Shown here: positions 26,671-36,067 of the stretch, piece after piece | Layout of the letters: the number at the start of each line of letters is the position of its first letter | Position numbering within the stretch: position 1 is the first letter of the stretch | NCBI RefSeq assembly: GCF_018623055.1 | Contig: NZ_CP076019.1 | Location: 682,001-746,000 of the forward strand | Length of the DNA stretch: 64,000 bases | Direction of reading: 5' to 3' | Source: Halorubrum sp. 2020YC2 | GTDB taxonomy: Archaea; Halobacteriota; Halobacteria; Halobacteriales; Haloferacaceae | Program-made: the position numbers and the translations under genes | Notes under the pieces: model-generated | Told to the model about the DNA's origin: nothing | The model's database searches: none | What the model saw: only the letters and a program-made list of their open reading frames with translations

Positions 26671-28794
26671 TCAGGGCCGCGAGTCGGGGTCGCCGTTCTC
26701 GGGGTCTTCGTCGTCGTTCTCGGGATGGTCGTCAGCGTCGGCGGCGTCCGCTCGTTGGTCCCCGTTGCGGTCGCCGTTCGTCCCGTCTCCGTCCCGGTCA
26801 TTTTCCGTCTCGCCTGCGTCGCCCGCTTCGTCGGCCCGGGGTCCGTGCGCCACGTCGGCGTCCGACGGGTTCTGGTCGACCGCGTACCCGCCGGTGTCGA
26901 TCCGCTCCGCGGGCTCCGAGTAGTCGCGGTCGCTCGGCGAGAAGTCCGGACGGACGACGCCGTCGTCCGGAACGTCGGGGGCGTCGTCGGTCGGTTCGTC
27001 GTCGGTCGGCGTGTAGTCTGTCGGTTCGTCGTCGGTCGGCGTGTAGTCTGTCGGTTCGTCGTCGGTCGGCGTGTAGTCTGTCGGTCCGTCATCGGTTTCC
27101 GGACCGCCGGTCGGCGCGTCGACATAGGTCTCGGCGCCAGAACTGGCGGACTCCGGCTCCGCGGCAGATTCCGTTTCGTCTGGCGCCGTGTCCGGTTCCG
27201 CGTCGACTCCGGCGCTCTCAGTGTCCTCGTCGCGGCCGACGCGCTCGTCGCTCCCGTTGCGGCCGTCCCGACCGTCGCCCTCGTCGACCCACTCGAAGCG
27301 GTCGCTCCCCTCGCTGCGCCGCGCCGCGATCGCGGTCGCGAGGCGATCGGTCAGCGTCTCCTTCAGGGCCTCGGCCTCCTCGATCTCGAAGTCCACGGCG
27401 GCGGCGTCGCTGCCGGTCAGCGACCCCGTCCCCGCCGTGTCCGCGACGATCGTCGCGACGTCCCACCGGCGCTGGAAGACGGTCCGGCTGTCGATCACGT
27501 TCTGGATCCGGTAGTACGGGACGACGGCGACGGTCCGGCTCCAGAACCCGTTCCGCGTGAGCAGGTGGTCCTCCCCGAGCCAGTAGCCGCGGTGCTTCCA
27601 CTTCAGATGCGCCGCGGGGGGCACGGCGAGGAGGAGCGCGGCGACCCCGTACCACGGGAGCGACGGCGAGACGTACCAGTTCACGCCGTACGCGATCCCC
27701 GTGAGGACGCCGACGACCATCGCGTACCGGATGACGTAGCGCCATCGGATCCGCTTCGGCGGCCGGTTGAACTCAGGGGTCCCGAACGACTCGATCTCGT
27801 GTGCGAGCCGGTAGACGCGGTCGGTCGCGGCGATCGGCACCGCGGACTGGTTGCCGGAGTCGCCCCCCTGTCCGGGGGCGTACCCCGCGGTCTCGATAGA
27901 GAGGCTCGCGTAGCCGAGCGCACGCTTGGCCGGGTTGTCCGTGATCCGCAGCGTCTGGACCTTCTCGGTCGGGATCGACCCGCTGTACCGGCGGAACAGC
28001 CCGCGCTCGTAGCGGAGTTCGTCGCCGGCGCGCGAGAGGCGGAACCCGTAGTAGTTCGAGAAGGCGACCCCCGCGCCGATGAGCCACGACGCGATGAAGA
28101 GGGCCGCCACGCCGACGATCGCCGTCGCGGTCAGCGCGGCGGCCGACGTCTCCGGCAGGAATCCCGAGAGCACCGGGAACGACCCGGAGCTGAGGAACGC
28201 TAAGAGCCCGATCAGGCGGCCGTCGAACGACAGCGCACCGACTAAGGCGAGTTCGCCGGACGAGATGGCGAACAGCTCCTCCTCGTCCGGCGCGAACGCG
28301 TCGTCGCGGCCGCGGTCGACCGCGTCGGCGCCGGTCGACGTCCCCTCGGCGGCGTCGTCCGGACGGCTCGCGTCGGACTTCCGCCGCTGGACCTCGCGCT
28401 GGAGCCGGGTCGCCTCGTCGGGCGTGACGTACCGGATCGACCCCTCCGTGCTGGAGCCGCCCGCGGTCTCTAGATCGACCGCGGCGACGCCGATGGCGCG
28501 CTGTAGCACGCCGCGGCTCACGTCGACGTTCTGGATGCGGCGGTAGGGGATCTCCCGCTCGCGCCGGGAGATGACGCCGGAGGAGATGTCGAGCGTGTCC
28601 TCGGTGAGGACGTACTCGAACCGCCGGTAGTACGCGACCTCGTAGGCGAGCATCGCGAGGAGGATCGCGACCCCGCCCCCGACCGCGAGCGGGAGGCCGA
28701 ACCCGCCGCTGTTCACGATCACGAACAGCCCGACGGCGGTCCCGGCCGCCTTCTGGAGCGCGCGGTACGGGACCGACTGCGGCGCCAGCTTCAC
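26671..28794 (-). CDS. Membrane PH-domain protein (YdbT-like) with repetitive acidic tail
   Basis: About 707 residues from GTG 28794, whose start overlaps the stop of the upstream gene by 4 bases. Hydrophobic pairs alternate with bacterial PH (bPH_2, formerly DUF304) domains: YVLTEDTLDISSGVISRRER with IPYRRIQNVDVSRGVLQRAI; RYERGLFRRYSGSIPTEKVQ; and DHLLTRNGFWSRTVAVVPYY with RIQNVIDSRTVFQRRWDV. After residue 510 there is an Asp/Pro/Thr-rich tail containing three 10-residue repeats (DEPTDYTPTD). The family is widespread but its cellular role is unknown; membrane association is certain from the helices. The N-terminal extension of the frame to 29217 overlaps the upstream gene and is not used. 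Confidence 0.85.
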   Translation of the reverse strand: MKLAPQSVPYRALQKAAGTAVGLFVIVNSGGFGLPLAVGGGVAILLAMLAYEVAYYRRFEYVLTEDTLDISSGVISRREREIPYRRIQNVDVSRGVLQRAIGVAAVDLETAGGSSTEGSIRYVTPDEATRLQREVQRRKSDASRPDDAAEGTSTGADAVDRGRDDAFAPDEEELFAISSGELALVGALSFDGRLIGLLAFLSSGSFPVLSGFLPETSAAALTATAIVGVAALFIASWLIGAGVAFSNYYGFRLSRAGDELRYERGLFRRYSGSIPTEKVQTLRITDNPAKRALGYASLSIETAGYAPGQGGDSGNQSAVPIAATDRVYRLAHEIESFGTPEFNRPPKRIRWRYVIRYAMVVGVLTGIAYGVNWYVSPSLPWYGVAALLLAVPPAAHLKWKHRGYWLGEDHLLTRNGFWSRTVAVVPYYRIQNVIDSRTVFQRRWDVATIVADTAGTGSLTGSDAAAVDFEIEEAEALKETLTDRLATAIAARRSEGSDRFEWVDEGDGRDGRNGSDERVGRDEDTESAGVDAEPDTAPDETESAAEPESASSGAETYVDAPTGGPETDDGPTDYTPTDDEPTDYTPTDDEPTDYTPTDDEPTDDAPDVPDDGVVRPDFSPSDRDYSEPAERIDTGGYAVDQNPSDADVAHGPRADEAGDAGETENDRDGDGTNGDRNGDQRADAADADDHPENDDEDPENGDPDSRP
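27001..27090. repeat. Three 30-bp tandem repeats inside the PH-domain gene
   Basis: Units at 27001, 27031 and 27061, the first two identical and the third with one mismatch; a partial unit precedes them. Because the unit is 30 bases, copy-number change keeps the frame and alters only the tail length. Confidence 0.9.
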
Positions 28795-29255
28795 ACCGCG
28801 TCCTCCCCGTCGGCGCGGATCGCCAGCCGCTTCAGCTCCTCGCGGAGGTCGCTCGCGCCGTCCGGCGTGAGCCCCGGGATCCGCACGTCCGCGCCCCGCG
28901 ACCCGGCGGTGTACACCACGCAGGAGGCGAGCCCGGCGGTCCGCTCGATCGGGCCGCGCCGGGAGTCGACGTGCTGGATCCGCACCAGCGGCACCGTGGT
29001 CCGCACCTGCGTGATCACGCCGCGGTCGAGGTAGATCGCGTCCTCGCGGATCTCGTAGCTCCAGCGGCGGTAGCGCAGCAGCGCGTGCGCGACCGTGAGC
29101 GTCAGGACGACGCCCCCGACGGCGACCGGCGCCCACCGCGGGAGGTACTCGAAGTACACGCCGCCGACGAACGGAGCGGTGACGAACGCCGAGAGCAGCA
29201 CCGCGCGGAGGACCCACACGACCTGGACTCGGGGGTGGAGCGTCTGTGCCGTCAT
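28791..29255 (-). CDS. Membrane PH-domain protein (YdbS-like)
   Basis: About 154 residues from ATG 29255 (MTAQTLHPRVQVVWVLRAVL). Two membrane helices in the first 70 residues and one bPH_2 domain (YEIREDAIYLDRGVITQVRT, then VPLVRIQHVDSRRGPIERTA). It is translationally coupled to the longer PH protein, the same YdbS-YdbT pairing seen in bacteria, so the two probably form a membrane complex. Confidence 0.87.
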   Translation of the reverse strand: MTAQTLHPRVQVVWVLRAVLLSAFVTAPFVGGVYFEYLPRWAPVAVGGVVLTLTVAHALLRYRRWSYEIREDAIYLDRGVITQVRTTVPLVRIQHVDSRRGPIERTAGLASCVVYTAGSRGADVRIPGLTPDGASDLREELKRLAIRADGEDAV

Positions 29256-29360
29256 CGACGGTCCCCCGTCGCGTGTCCGCGTGTCATGGCCGGCGGTTGA
29301 CGGTCCCGACGTATAAGTCCGGCCGGAAACGACCGGGAATTCCGGTCGAAAAATCATGGG

Positions 29361-29367
29361 ATATATT
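29361..29367 (+). promoter_or_regulatory. TATA box of glutamate dehydrogenase gene
   Basis: ATATATT. Transcription would begin about 25-30 bases later, after the ATG at 29376, which argues for ATG 29427 as the true start. Confidence 0.5.
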
Positions 29368-29426
29368 CTCTACCGATGGCGATACTTGCCGAAACCGATA
29401 TCACGGGTGATCGAGTCGTGCCAGCC

Positions 29427-30716
29427 ATGGCCGACGACCCGTTCGAGAACATGCTCGCCCAGATGGATCGCGCCGAGGAGTACGCAGACGTGGACCACGG
29501 GGTGTTCGAGCGGCTCAAACACCCGGAGCGCACGCTGAAGGTGACCCTCCCGGTCGAACTCGACTCGGGCGAGGTCGAGGTGTTCGAGGGGTACCGCTGC
29601 CAGTTCGACAGCGCCCGCGGGCCGTTCAAGGGCGGCGTCCGCTTCCACCCGTCGGTCACCCAGCGCGAGGTCGAGGCGCTCGCCGGGTGGATGACATGGA
29701 AGACCGCGCTGGTCGACCTCCCCTACGGCGGCGCGAAGGGGGGCGTGATCTGCGAGCCGAAGGACCTCACCCAGAACGACTTGGAGAGCCTCACTCGCCG
29801 GTACACCGAGGGGATCCGCCGGATGATCGGTCCCGAGACCGACGTGCCGGCCCCGGACATGAACACGAACCCGCAGACGATGGCGTGGATGATGGACACC
29901 TACTCGATGTACGAGGGACACTCCATCCCGCAGGTCGTCACGGGCAAGCCGCTTGAGATCGGCGGGACGCCCGGCCGCGTGGAGGCGACCGGTCGCGGCG
30001 TCTCGCTCGTCACCGAACGGCTCTTCGAGTACCTCGACCGCGACCTCTCCGACGCCTCCATCGCGATTCAGGGGTTCGGAAACGTCGGGTCGAACGCGGC
30101 CCGGCTCCTCGACGAGTCGGGCGCGAACGTGGTCGCGACCTCGGACGTCACGGGCGCGGCGTACGACCCCGACGGGCTCGACGTGGCGGCGCTCGGCGCG
30201 CACGTCGACGCCGGCGGGCTGATAGAGGAGTACGTCGCGGGCGAGTACCGGGGGAACGCGGACGGCTCCAGCTGGGACGACCCGGACGCGATCACCAACG
30301 CGGAGCTGTTGACGCTCGACGTGGACGTGCTCATCCCGGCCGCCGTCGAGGGCGTTATCACCGCCGACAACGTCGACGACCTCCGCGCGTCGGCTATCGT
30401 CGAGGCCGCCAACGGCCCGACGACGGTCGCCGCCGACAAGGCGCTCAGCGAGCGGGACATCCAGGTCGTGCCGGACATCCTCGCGAACGCGGGGGGCGTC
30501 ATCGTCTCGTACCTGGAGTGGGTCCAGAACGCACAGGAGTTCTCGTGGCCGCTGGAGACGGTCAACGCCGAGCTAGAGCGCCGCATCGGGAGCGCCTTCG
30601 ACAAGACCATCGAGCAGTACGACACGAAGGACCTCCCCGACCTGCGCACCGCCGCCTACACGCTCGCGCTGGAGCGCACCGCGAAGGCCCACGAGTACCG
30701 CGGGCTGTTCCCGTGA
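29427..30716 (+). CDS. Glutamate dehydrogenase (Glu/Leu/Phe/Val family)
   Basis: 429 residues from ATG 29427 (MADDPFENMLAQMDRAEEYA); the frame is open from 29376. Substrate-binding KGGVRFHPSVTQREVEALAG, the catalytic-lysine block VDLPYGGAKGGVICEP, TDVPAPDMNT, then the Rossmann domain GFGNVGSNAARLL and AIVEAANGPTT. It interconverts glutamate and 2-oxoglutarate plus ammonia; coenzyme preference cannot be read with confidence. Monocistronic. Confidence 0.93.
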   Translation: MADDPFENMLAQMDRAEEYADVDHGVFERLKHPERTLKVTLPVELDSGEVEVFEGYRCQFDSARGPFKGGVRFHPSVTQREVEALAGWMTWKTALVDLPYGGAKGGVICEPKDLTQNDLESLTRRYTEGIRRMIGPETDVPAPDMNTNPQTMAWMMDTYSMYEGHSIPQVVTGKPLEIGGTPGRVEATGRGVSLVTERLFEYLDRDLSDASIAIQGFGNVGSNAARLLDESGANVVATSDVTGAAYDPDGLDVAALGAHVDAGGLIEEYVAGEYRGNADGSSWDDPDAITNAELLTLDVDVLIPAAVEGVITADNVDDLRASAIVEAANGPTTVAADKALSERDIQVVPDILANAGGVIVSYLEWVQNAQEFSWPLETVNAELERRIGSAFDKTIEQYDTKDLPDLRTAAYTLALERTAKAHEYRGLFP

Positions 30717-30761
30717 GCGAACCGACCGCCGCCGGGCTCCCCGCGGACCCCCAGCCGGCCC

Positions 30762-31466
30762 TCAGGCCCGCCTGATCCGGTCCGCGGTGACCGCGATCGG
30801 CTCGCCGTAGTGGATCACCGGGTCGCCCTCGGGGGCCTCGAAGCCGTTGGCCGCGAACAGCGTGTTCGCCCGGATCTCCGCCTCCGCGGGCCGCAGCGTC
30901 CACGGCTCGTGGTCTATCTCACCGACGTACAGCCGCCCGCCCGCCCCCGCGGTGTAGAACCGGTAGTTCTCTAGGAGGAAGGCCGGCAGCGACCCCGGCT
31001 CGGGCGTGAACGCCTCGCCGGTCGGCGCGTAGGTCGCGTCGAACCGCGCGTGCGGGACGCCCTCGTGGACGCGGCGGCTCGCGAACCGCACGGTATCGAA
31101 CTCGCCGTCCGCGACGGTCCGCCGCACGTCGGTCTCGGCGCGGTAGTACGGGAGCCGGAACAGCCCGCGGGCGACCGCGACGCCGAGGCGGTCGTCGGCG
31201 TCGAGGCTGTGGAAGTAGACGCCGGGACCGTTCGGTCCCTCGACGTAGGTCCGGAGGTTGAGTTCGGGGAACGACAGCCCCATCGGGACTCCCCGAGGGC
31301 GGATGTCGTCCATCACGAACGGGACGACCCCGAGGTAGGCGTCGCCCTCGTGGGTGGCGACCGAGAGTCCGTCGGGCAGCGCCGCGGCGACGGTCGCCGG
31401 GTCGACGGGCCAGTGCGCGAACAGTCCGTCCCGCCACGTCATCTCCAGCCAGCGGCGACCGAGCAT
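30762..31466 (-). CDS. YqjF/DUF2071 family protein
   Basis: About 234 residues from ATG 31466 (MLGRRWLEMTWRDGLFAHWP). The pattern VDPATVAAALPDGLSVATHE, YLGVVPFVMDDIRPRG, ELNLRTYVEGPNGPGVYFHS, LFRLPYYRAE and LPAFLLENYRFYT is the DUF2071 signature. No catalytic function is established for the family. No signal peptide. It converges on the glutamate dehydrogenase gene. Confidence 0.85.
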   Translation of the reverse strand: MLGRRWLEMTWRDGLFAHWPVDPATVAAALPDGLSVATHEGDAYLGVVPFVMDDIRPRGVPMGLSFPELNLRTYVEGPNGPGVYFHSLDADDRLGVAVARGLFRLPYYRAETDVRRTVADGEFDTVRFASRRVHEGVPHARFDATYAPTGEAFTPEPGSLPAFLLENYRFYTAGAGGRLYVGEIDHEPWTLRPAEAEIRANTLFAANGFEAPEGDPVIHYGEPIAVTADRIRRA

Positions 31467-31535
31467 ATCGGATCGTCGGGGCCGGAGGGGCAAAACCCGC
31501 ACGCTGCCGGCGGTTTCGGCCCGGAGCGCACGGTC

Positions 31536-32459
31536 TCACTCGGCGGCGTCCGACCCCTCCGGCGAGTCCTTCCACTCCCCGAGTCCGGAGGGGTCGAGGT
31601 GGACGTGGACGTCGCCCACGTCCTCTAGCGCCCGGAGCGACGTGACGAGTTCCGTCTCCACGTCGTGGGCCTCGCGGAGGGTCATCTCCCCGTCGACCTC
31701 GACGTGGACCTCCACCTCTAGGTCGGTCCCGTCGTAGAACACGGTGAGGTCGTGGACCCCCTCGACGGCGGGCTGATCGCGGAGCGCGGCGACGACGCGC
31801 TCGCGGTCGCCCGGCGGCGGGGCACCCCCCACGAGGTAGGTGACGTTCTCGCGGCCGATCTCGACTCCCTGATACACGACGAGGACGCTGACGAGCGCCC
31901 CCGCGACCGGGTCGAGGATCGGGACGTTGAGGAACACGCCGAACACGCCCACGAGCGCCGCGATAGTGGTGTAGATGTCGTTGAGGCAGTCGGCCGCGAG
32001 GGCGGTCAGCGCGGTCGAGCCGAGGTCGGCGTTCACCAGTTCGGTGTACCAGTACAGCAGGTACATGTCGGCAACCGCGAACACGAGGGCCGCGACGAGG
32101 ACCGGGCTGGCGGTCACCTCCACCGGTCCGACGAACCCGAGCAGCGACTCGCGCAGGAGGATTAAGCCGAGGATACCGATCGTCGCGCCGACGAAAAGCG
32201 CCGTCAGCGGCTCGATCCGCTGGTGGCCGTGCGGGTGGGTCTCGTCGGCGCTCTCGTACCGCGAGCCCCCCCAGACGAACACGACCGCGCTGGCGACGAG
32301 GTCGGCCACGGAGTGGGCGGCGTCGGCCACCAGCGCGACGCTGCCGAACGCGAGCCCCGCCGCCCCCTCGACCGCGATCTTCACCGCGTTGCCGGCGACG
32401 TTCACCGCCGCCGCCCGCTGGAACCGAGCGCGGTCGCCGCTCCCGAAGGGACTCGACAT
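31536..32459 (-). CDS. Cation diffusion facilitator family metal transporter
   Basis: About 307 residues from ATG 32459. Six helices with metal-site motifs DAAHSVAD (HxxxD, helix 2) and DCLND (DxxxD, helix 5), GHQRIEPLTALFVGATIGIL after helix 2, and a C-terminal cytoplasmic ferredoxin-like domain (VEGVHDLTVFYDGTDLEVEV, HVHLDPSG). It exports a divalent metal, probably Zn, Mn or Fe, in exchange for protons. Confidence 0.9.
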   Translation of the reverse strand: MSSPFGSGDRARFQRAAAVNVAGNAVKIAVEGAAGLAFGSVALVADAAHSVADLVASAVVFVWGGSRYESADETHPHGHQRIEPLTALFVGATIGILGLILLRESLLGFVGPVEVTASPVLVAALVFAVADMYLLYWYTELVNADLGSTALTALAADCLNDIYTTIAALVGVFGVFLNVPILDPVAGALVSVLVVYQGVEIGRENVTYLVGGAPPPGDRERVVAALRDQPAVEGVHDLTVFYDGTDLEVEVHVEVDGEMTLREAHDVETELVTSLRALEDVGDVHVHLDPSGLGEWKDSPEGSDAAE

Positions 32460-32639
32460 AGACGCCGGTGTGCCCCCTATCCTGTTAAGCGTCCCGCGTC
32501 GCGCCGGGGGTGCCTCGTCGCCCGACGGCGGCCGCCGTCGGCGGCCGTCTCCGCCGGGAGACTCCGTCGTAACGCCTAAGACCGAAACGCTCCTCGGTGA
32601 CGGTAATGAATCACGATCTTTTCGCCCGAGGTGGTCCCG

Positions 32640-33332
32640 GTGGGCGTCGAAATTAAGGAAACGGAGGTGCGCGACGAGGATTTCGAGGAGATGAAGGGGT
32701 TCGTCCGCGACTACCTCGCGGCCAGCGTCGAGGGCGAGGACGACGGCGGACGCATGCGCTGGTACCCGTGGCACTCGTCGTCATACCGCTTCAACCACAT
32801 CCTCAACGTCGTCGACCTCGCGACGGAGATCGCGGAGGCCGAGGGCGCGGACGTGGACGTGGTCCGAGTCGCGGCCGTCTTCCACGACGTCGCCAAACTG
32901 GAGGCGGAACAGGACGTCCACGCGGAGGCCGGCGCGCGCGTCACCCGCGAGTACCTCCAGAGCCGCGGCAACTACCCCGAGTCGTTCATCGAGGAGGTGT
33001 GCGGCGCCGTCGTCGACCACTCGTACACCGGCGACCTCGCTAACGTGTCCTTAGAGAGCCGATGCCTGATCGAGGCCGACGTGCTCGACAAGGTCGGCGC
33101 AAACGGCGCCGTCCTCATGCTGTTGCGGATGGGATACGAGTCGCGCACGCACATGGACAGCGCGAAGATGGTCGACCGCGTGCTCCAGCGCGCGCACGAC
33201 CACACCGAGCGCGTCGTCTCCGACACCGCGGAGAGCATCGCGCACCAGCGAATCAAGCGCGTGAAGTGGATCCGCGAGTGGCTCGAAGAGGAGGTCTCGC
33301 GGATGGACGCCGAGGGCGTCACCGACCGCTGA
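32640..33332 (+). CDS. HD-domain phosphohydrolase-like protein
   Basis: About 230 residues from GTG 32640 (GVEIKETEVRDEDFEEMKGF); GTG 32631 is the alternative. The metal-binding residues are visible as FNHILNVVDLA (first His), VFHDVAKLEAE (HD), and VVDHSYTGD with EADVLDKVGA (further His/Asp). Soluble. Members of this HD group act on nucleotides or are uncharacterised; substrate unknown. Convergent with the TetR gene. Confidence 0.85.
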   Translation: MGVEIKETEVRDEDFEEMKGFVRDYLAASVEGEDDGGRMRWYPWHSSSYRFNHILNVVDLATEIAEAEGADVDVVRVAAVFHDVAKLEAEQDVHAEAGARVTREYLQSRGNYPESFIEEVCGAVVDHSYTGDLANVSLESRCLIEADVLDKVGANGAVLMLLRMGYESRTHMDSAKMVDRVLQRAHDHTERVVSDTAESIAHQRIKRVKWIREWLEEEVSRMDAEGVTDR

Positions 33333-33346
33333 CGGCGCCTCCGTCC

Positions 33347-34063
33347 CTACTCCCCCGAACCGGTAGTCTCCACGAGCGGCAGCGTCGCCTCCAGGTACCG
33401 ATCGATCCCCGCCCGCGACGACGCGACCCACTCCCGCTCGTTCGTCGTCGCCCACCGGAACATCGCTCCGGTGGCGAACGTCTGGAGCGTCGACGCGACC
33501 TCCGACGCGGGGACGGTCCGGTCGCCGTCCGCCCGCTCGGCGTCCCCGCGGGGCGTCTCGGCCGCCGCCTCGCGGACGAGCCGTTCGAGGTACTGGCCGA
33601 AGACGCGGTCGCTGCGATCGAAGTGCTCGCGGTACGCCTCGTCGCTGCCGGCCTGCGAGCGGAGTTCGGTCATCACGGTGACGAACCGGGCGTCCGGGGC
33701 GTACTCGTCGTCGAGCGACGCCGGGTCGACCGCGGCCGTGAGGTAGCCGTCGAGCTGCTCGCGCGCCGAGCGGTCGAACGCCTCTTCCGGAGCCATCTCC
33801 GGCACGTCGTCCGCCGCCGACGCCTCCGCGGGGGCGCCGTCCGCGATCGACGCCTCGAACTCGTCGAGGAGGTACTCCAACAGGTCGATAAGCAGGTCGT
33901 CTTTCCCGTCGTAGTGGTGGTACACGAGCGACGGGCTCTTGTCGAACTCGTCGCCGATCCGCTGGATCGTGACGTTCGCGTACCCGTGTTCACAGAGCGC
34001 GCGGAACGCCGCGCCGAGGATGGCCTGTCGGGTGTCCGACGGCTCCGCGAACGGGTCGTTCAT
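33347..34063 (-). CDS. TetR/AcrR family transcriptional regulator
   Basis: 238 residues from ATG 34063. N-terminal HTH: DTRQAILGAAFRALCEHGYA, VTIQRIGDEFDKSPSLVYHH, YDGKDDLLIDLLEYLLDEFE. The rest is the helical ligand-binding domain. It is divergent from a membrane-anchored protein and an RND exporter, with a palindrome between, so it very likely represses that pair and is released by an exported compound. A TATATA at 34086-34092 lies just upstream of its ATG. Confidence 0.92.
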   Translation of the reverse strand: MNDPFAEPSDTRQAILGAAFRALCEHGYANVTIQRIGDEFDKSPSLVYHHYDGKDDLLIDLLEYLLDEFEASIADGAPAEASAADDVPEMAPEEAFDRSAREQLDGYLTAAVDPASLDDEYAPDARFVTVMTELRSQAGSDEAYREHFDRSDRVFGQYLERLVREAAAETPRGDAERADGDRTVPASEVASTLQTFATGAMFRWATTNEREWVASSRAGIDRYLEATLPLVETTGSGE

Positions 34064-34102
34064 ACGAGGCTCGTAGGCGGCTGCGATATATAGCAGCCCT
34101 GA

Positions 34103-34118
34103 TTGAACGTTCATTCAA
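34103..34118. promoter_or_regulatory. Probable TetR operator
   Basis: TTGAACGTTCATTCAA contains the perfect palindrome TGAACGTTCA (34104-34113) plus outer TTGAA/TTCAA halves. It lies between the leftward TATA (34086-34092) and a rightward TATA-like TTATTT (34124-34129), so binding would block both promoters. Confidence 0.65.
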
Positions 34119-34231
34119 CACGCTTATTTCTCGGGCGACCCAGCGATCTGTATGACTCGTTCCGACGCGTCACGGTACGGCCGGTCGCCGCGGGCGACCA
34201 GACTCGCTCGCGGGACCGGCGGAGGGGATCG

Positions 34232-35944
34232 ATGAGTCGGTCGACGCGGATCGCGACCGTCGCGCTCGCCGTCGTCGCCGCGAGCGCGCTGCTCGTCGGC
34301 GTCTCGCTGGCCGGCGCCGCGGCGCCGAGCGCGGGGACGGCGGACGGCGGCGATGCGGCCGCGCTCTCCGGAATCGACGGCCCGCTCGCCGATGGCGCAG
34401 TCGCGCAGGCAGGTACCGAATCGGACCCGACTGACAGACAGGTCCGCGGGTCGCCCGTGTTGGAGCTGTTCGCCTCCCAGCGGTCGGTGCCGGCCGGAGC
34501 GGAGTCTACCGTCACGGTCGACATCGTCAACACCGGCGAGATGGAGATCGGTAACCAGCTCAACTCCCGGGTCACGACCGCGCGCGGGCTCACCCTTGAG
34601 ATCGACGACAGTGACGTGCCGATCGACGTTGAGGACGGCGAGATACCGGTCGGCGACGTCTCGACCGCCGCGAGCCCGGTCCCCGTCCAACTGGACGTGA
34701 CCGTGCCCGACGACGTGCCCGACGGCAGGTACGAGGTGGAGGCGACGGCCCGCTACCAGTACACCTTCGAGATAATCCCCGAGTTCAACGACCACAAGGA
34801 CCGCCGCGGCGTCGACGACTTCGACCTGACAATCGTCGTCGACGACGGCGCGCGCTTCGCGGTGCTGGAGACCGACACCGACGCGCAGGTGGGCGGGAGC
34901 GGCGACGTGACCGTCACGATGGCGAACGTCGGCGACGAGACCGCCCGCGACGCGGTCGTTTCGGGGACCACGACCGCGCCCGGCGTCCGCCTCGGAGAGG
35001 GCGGCGGCGAGTCGTTCGTCGGTAACTGGGCGCCCGGCGAGAACCGGACGGTGACGTTCGACTCCGCGGTCACGGAGTCGTTCGGCGGCGGCGCGTACGC
35101 GCTCTCTTCGACCGTCGACTACCGCGACCCCGACGGCGTCGACGCGACCGCGGCGGCCGCGCGCGCCGGGGTCGTCCCGATCCGCGAGCAGTCGTTCTCG
35201 CTGGAGGACGTCTCCGGGACGCTCGAAGTCGGCTACTCCGGAACGGTGTCCGGGACGATCACGAACGAGGGACCGCTCCCCGTCGAGGACGCCGTCCTCG
35301 TGGCCGACTCCGGGAGCAACCGCGTGAGCCTCGGAGAGAGCCGCTACGCGCTCCCGACGATCCCGCCCGGCGAGTCCACGGAGTTCTCGTTCGACGCCGA
35401 CGTGAGCGGGAGCGCGGACCCCGGACCGCGGCAGTTCCGGTTCACCACCGAGTACGACAGCGGCGACTCGACGGTCGCCGTCGAGGAGACCCGTCGCGTC
35501 GAGGTGGCGCCCCGGCAGCCCGAGTTCGAGCTCGCGGTCGACAACGCCACCGTCCCGGCCGGCGAGACCCGACGGATCAACGCCACGATCACGAACCAGC
35601 GGCCGGAGACCCTCTCGTCGATCAACGTCGGGCTGTACGCCGACAGCCCGCTGACGGCCGTCAACGACGAGGCGTTCGTCGACGAACTGGAGCCCGGCGA
35701 GTCCGAGGAGATCTGGTTCGAGGTGTCCGCCGCGTCGAGCGCGAGCGTCGAGGACCACCCGATCGAACTCGACTTCCGGTACGACGACGAGCGGGGCAAC
35801 GACCGCATCTCGGACGTCACGCAGGTCCCGGTGTCGGTGACCGCTCCCGTCGACGACGGGGGGACGCCAACCGGACTGATCGCCGTCGGCGTCCTGCTCG
35901 TCGTCGCTGCCGTCGGCGGCGCCGTCTGGTACCGACGGCGGTGA
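34232..35944 (+). CDS. Secreted, membrane-anchored CARDB/NEW3-type protein (COG1361-like)
   Basis: 570 residues from ATG 34232 (MSRSTRIATVALAVVAASAL, a signal peptide ending near VSLAGAAAPSAG). The body has repeated Ig-like segments with the pattern NTGEMEIGNQL, NVGDETARDAV, NEGPLPVEDAV and NQRPETLSSINV, each followed by a PGE turn. A C-terminal helix LIAVGVLLVVAAVGGAVWYR anchors it with the Ig-like part outside. Such proteins are regularly paired with MMPL exporters in haloarchaea and may act as their extracellular partner. The upstream in-frame codons cross the operator and are excluded. Confidence 0.85.
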   Translation: MSRSTRIATVALAVVAASALLVGVSLAGAAAPSAGTADGGDAAALSGIDGPLADGAVAQAGTESDPTDRQVRGSPVLELFASQRSVPAGAESTVTVDIVNTGEMEIGNQLNSRVTTARGLTLEIDDSDVPIDVEDGEIPVGDVSTAASPVPVQLDVTVPDDVPDGRYEVEATARYQYTFEIIPEFNDHKDRRGVDDFDLTIVVDDGARFAVLETDTDAQVGGSGDVTVTMANVGDETARDAVVSGTTTAPGVRLGEGGGESFVGNWAPGENRTVTFDSAVTESFGGGAYALSSTVDYRDPDGVDATAAAARAGVVPIREQSFSLEDVSGTLEVGYSGTVSGTITNEGPLPVEDAVLVADSGSNRVSLGESRYALPTIPPGESTEFSFDADVSGSADPGPRQFRFTTEYDSGDSTVAVEETRRVEVAPRQPEFELAVDNATVPAGETRRINATITNQRPETLSSINVGLYADSPLTAVNDEAFVDELEPGESEEIWFEVSAASSASVEDHPIELDFRYDDERGNDRISDVTQVPVSVTAPVDDGGTPTGLIAVGVLLVVAAVGGAVWYRRR

Positions 35945-36067
35945 TCGGATGACGGGACACGCCACCGCTCGACCGCGAGACGGAGTCCGCGCTCGGCCGG
36001 CCACGAGCGCGTCGGCTCGACCGGTACCGGGGCGCCCGACGGCGAGACGCCGGACAGCGGGGCGCCG

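Noticed and set aside
27001-27090. CRISPR-like direct repeats
   Set aside because: Units are contiguous with no spacers, inside a coding sequence.
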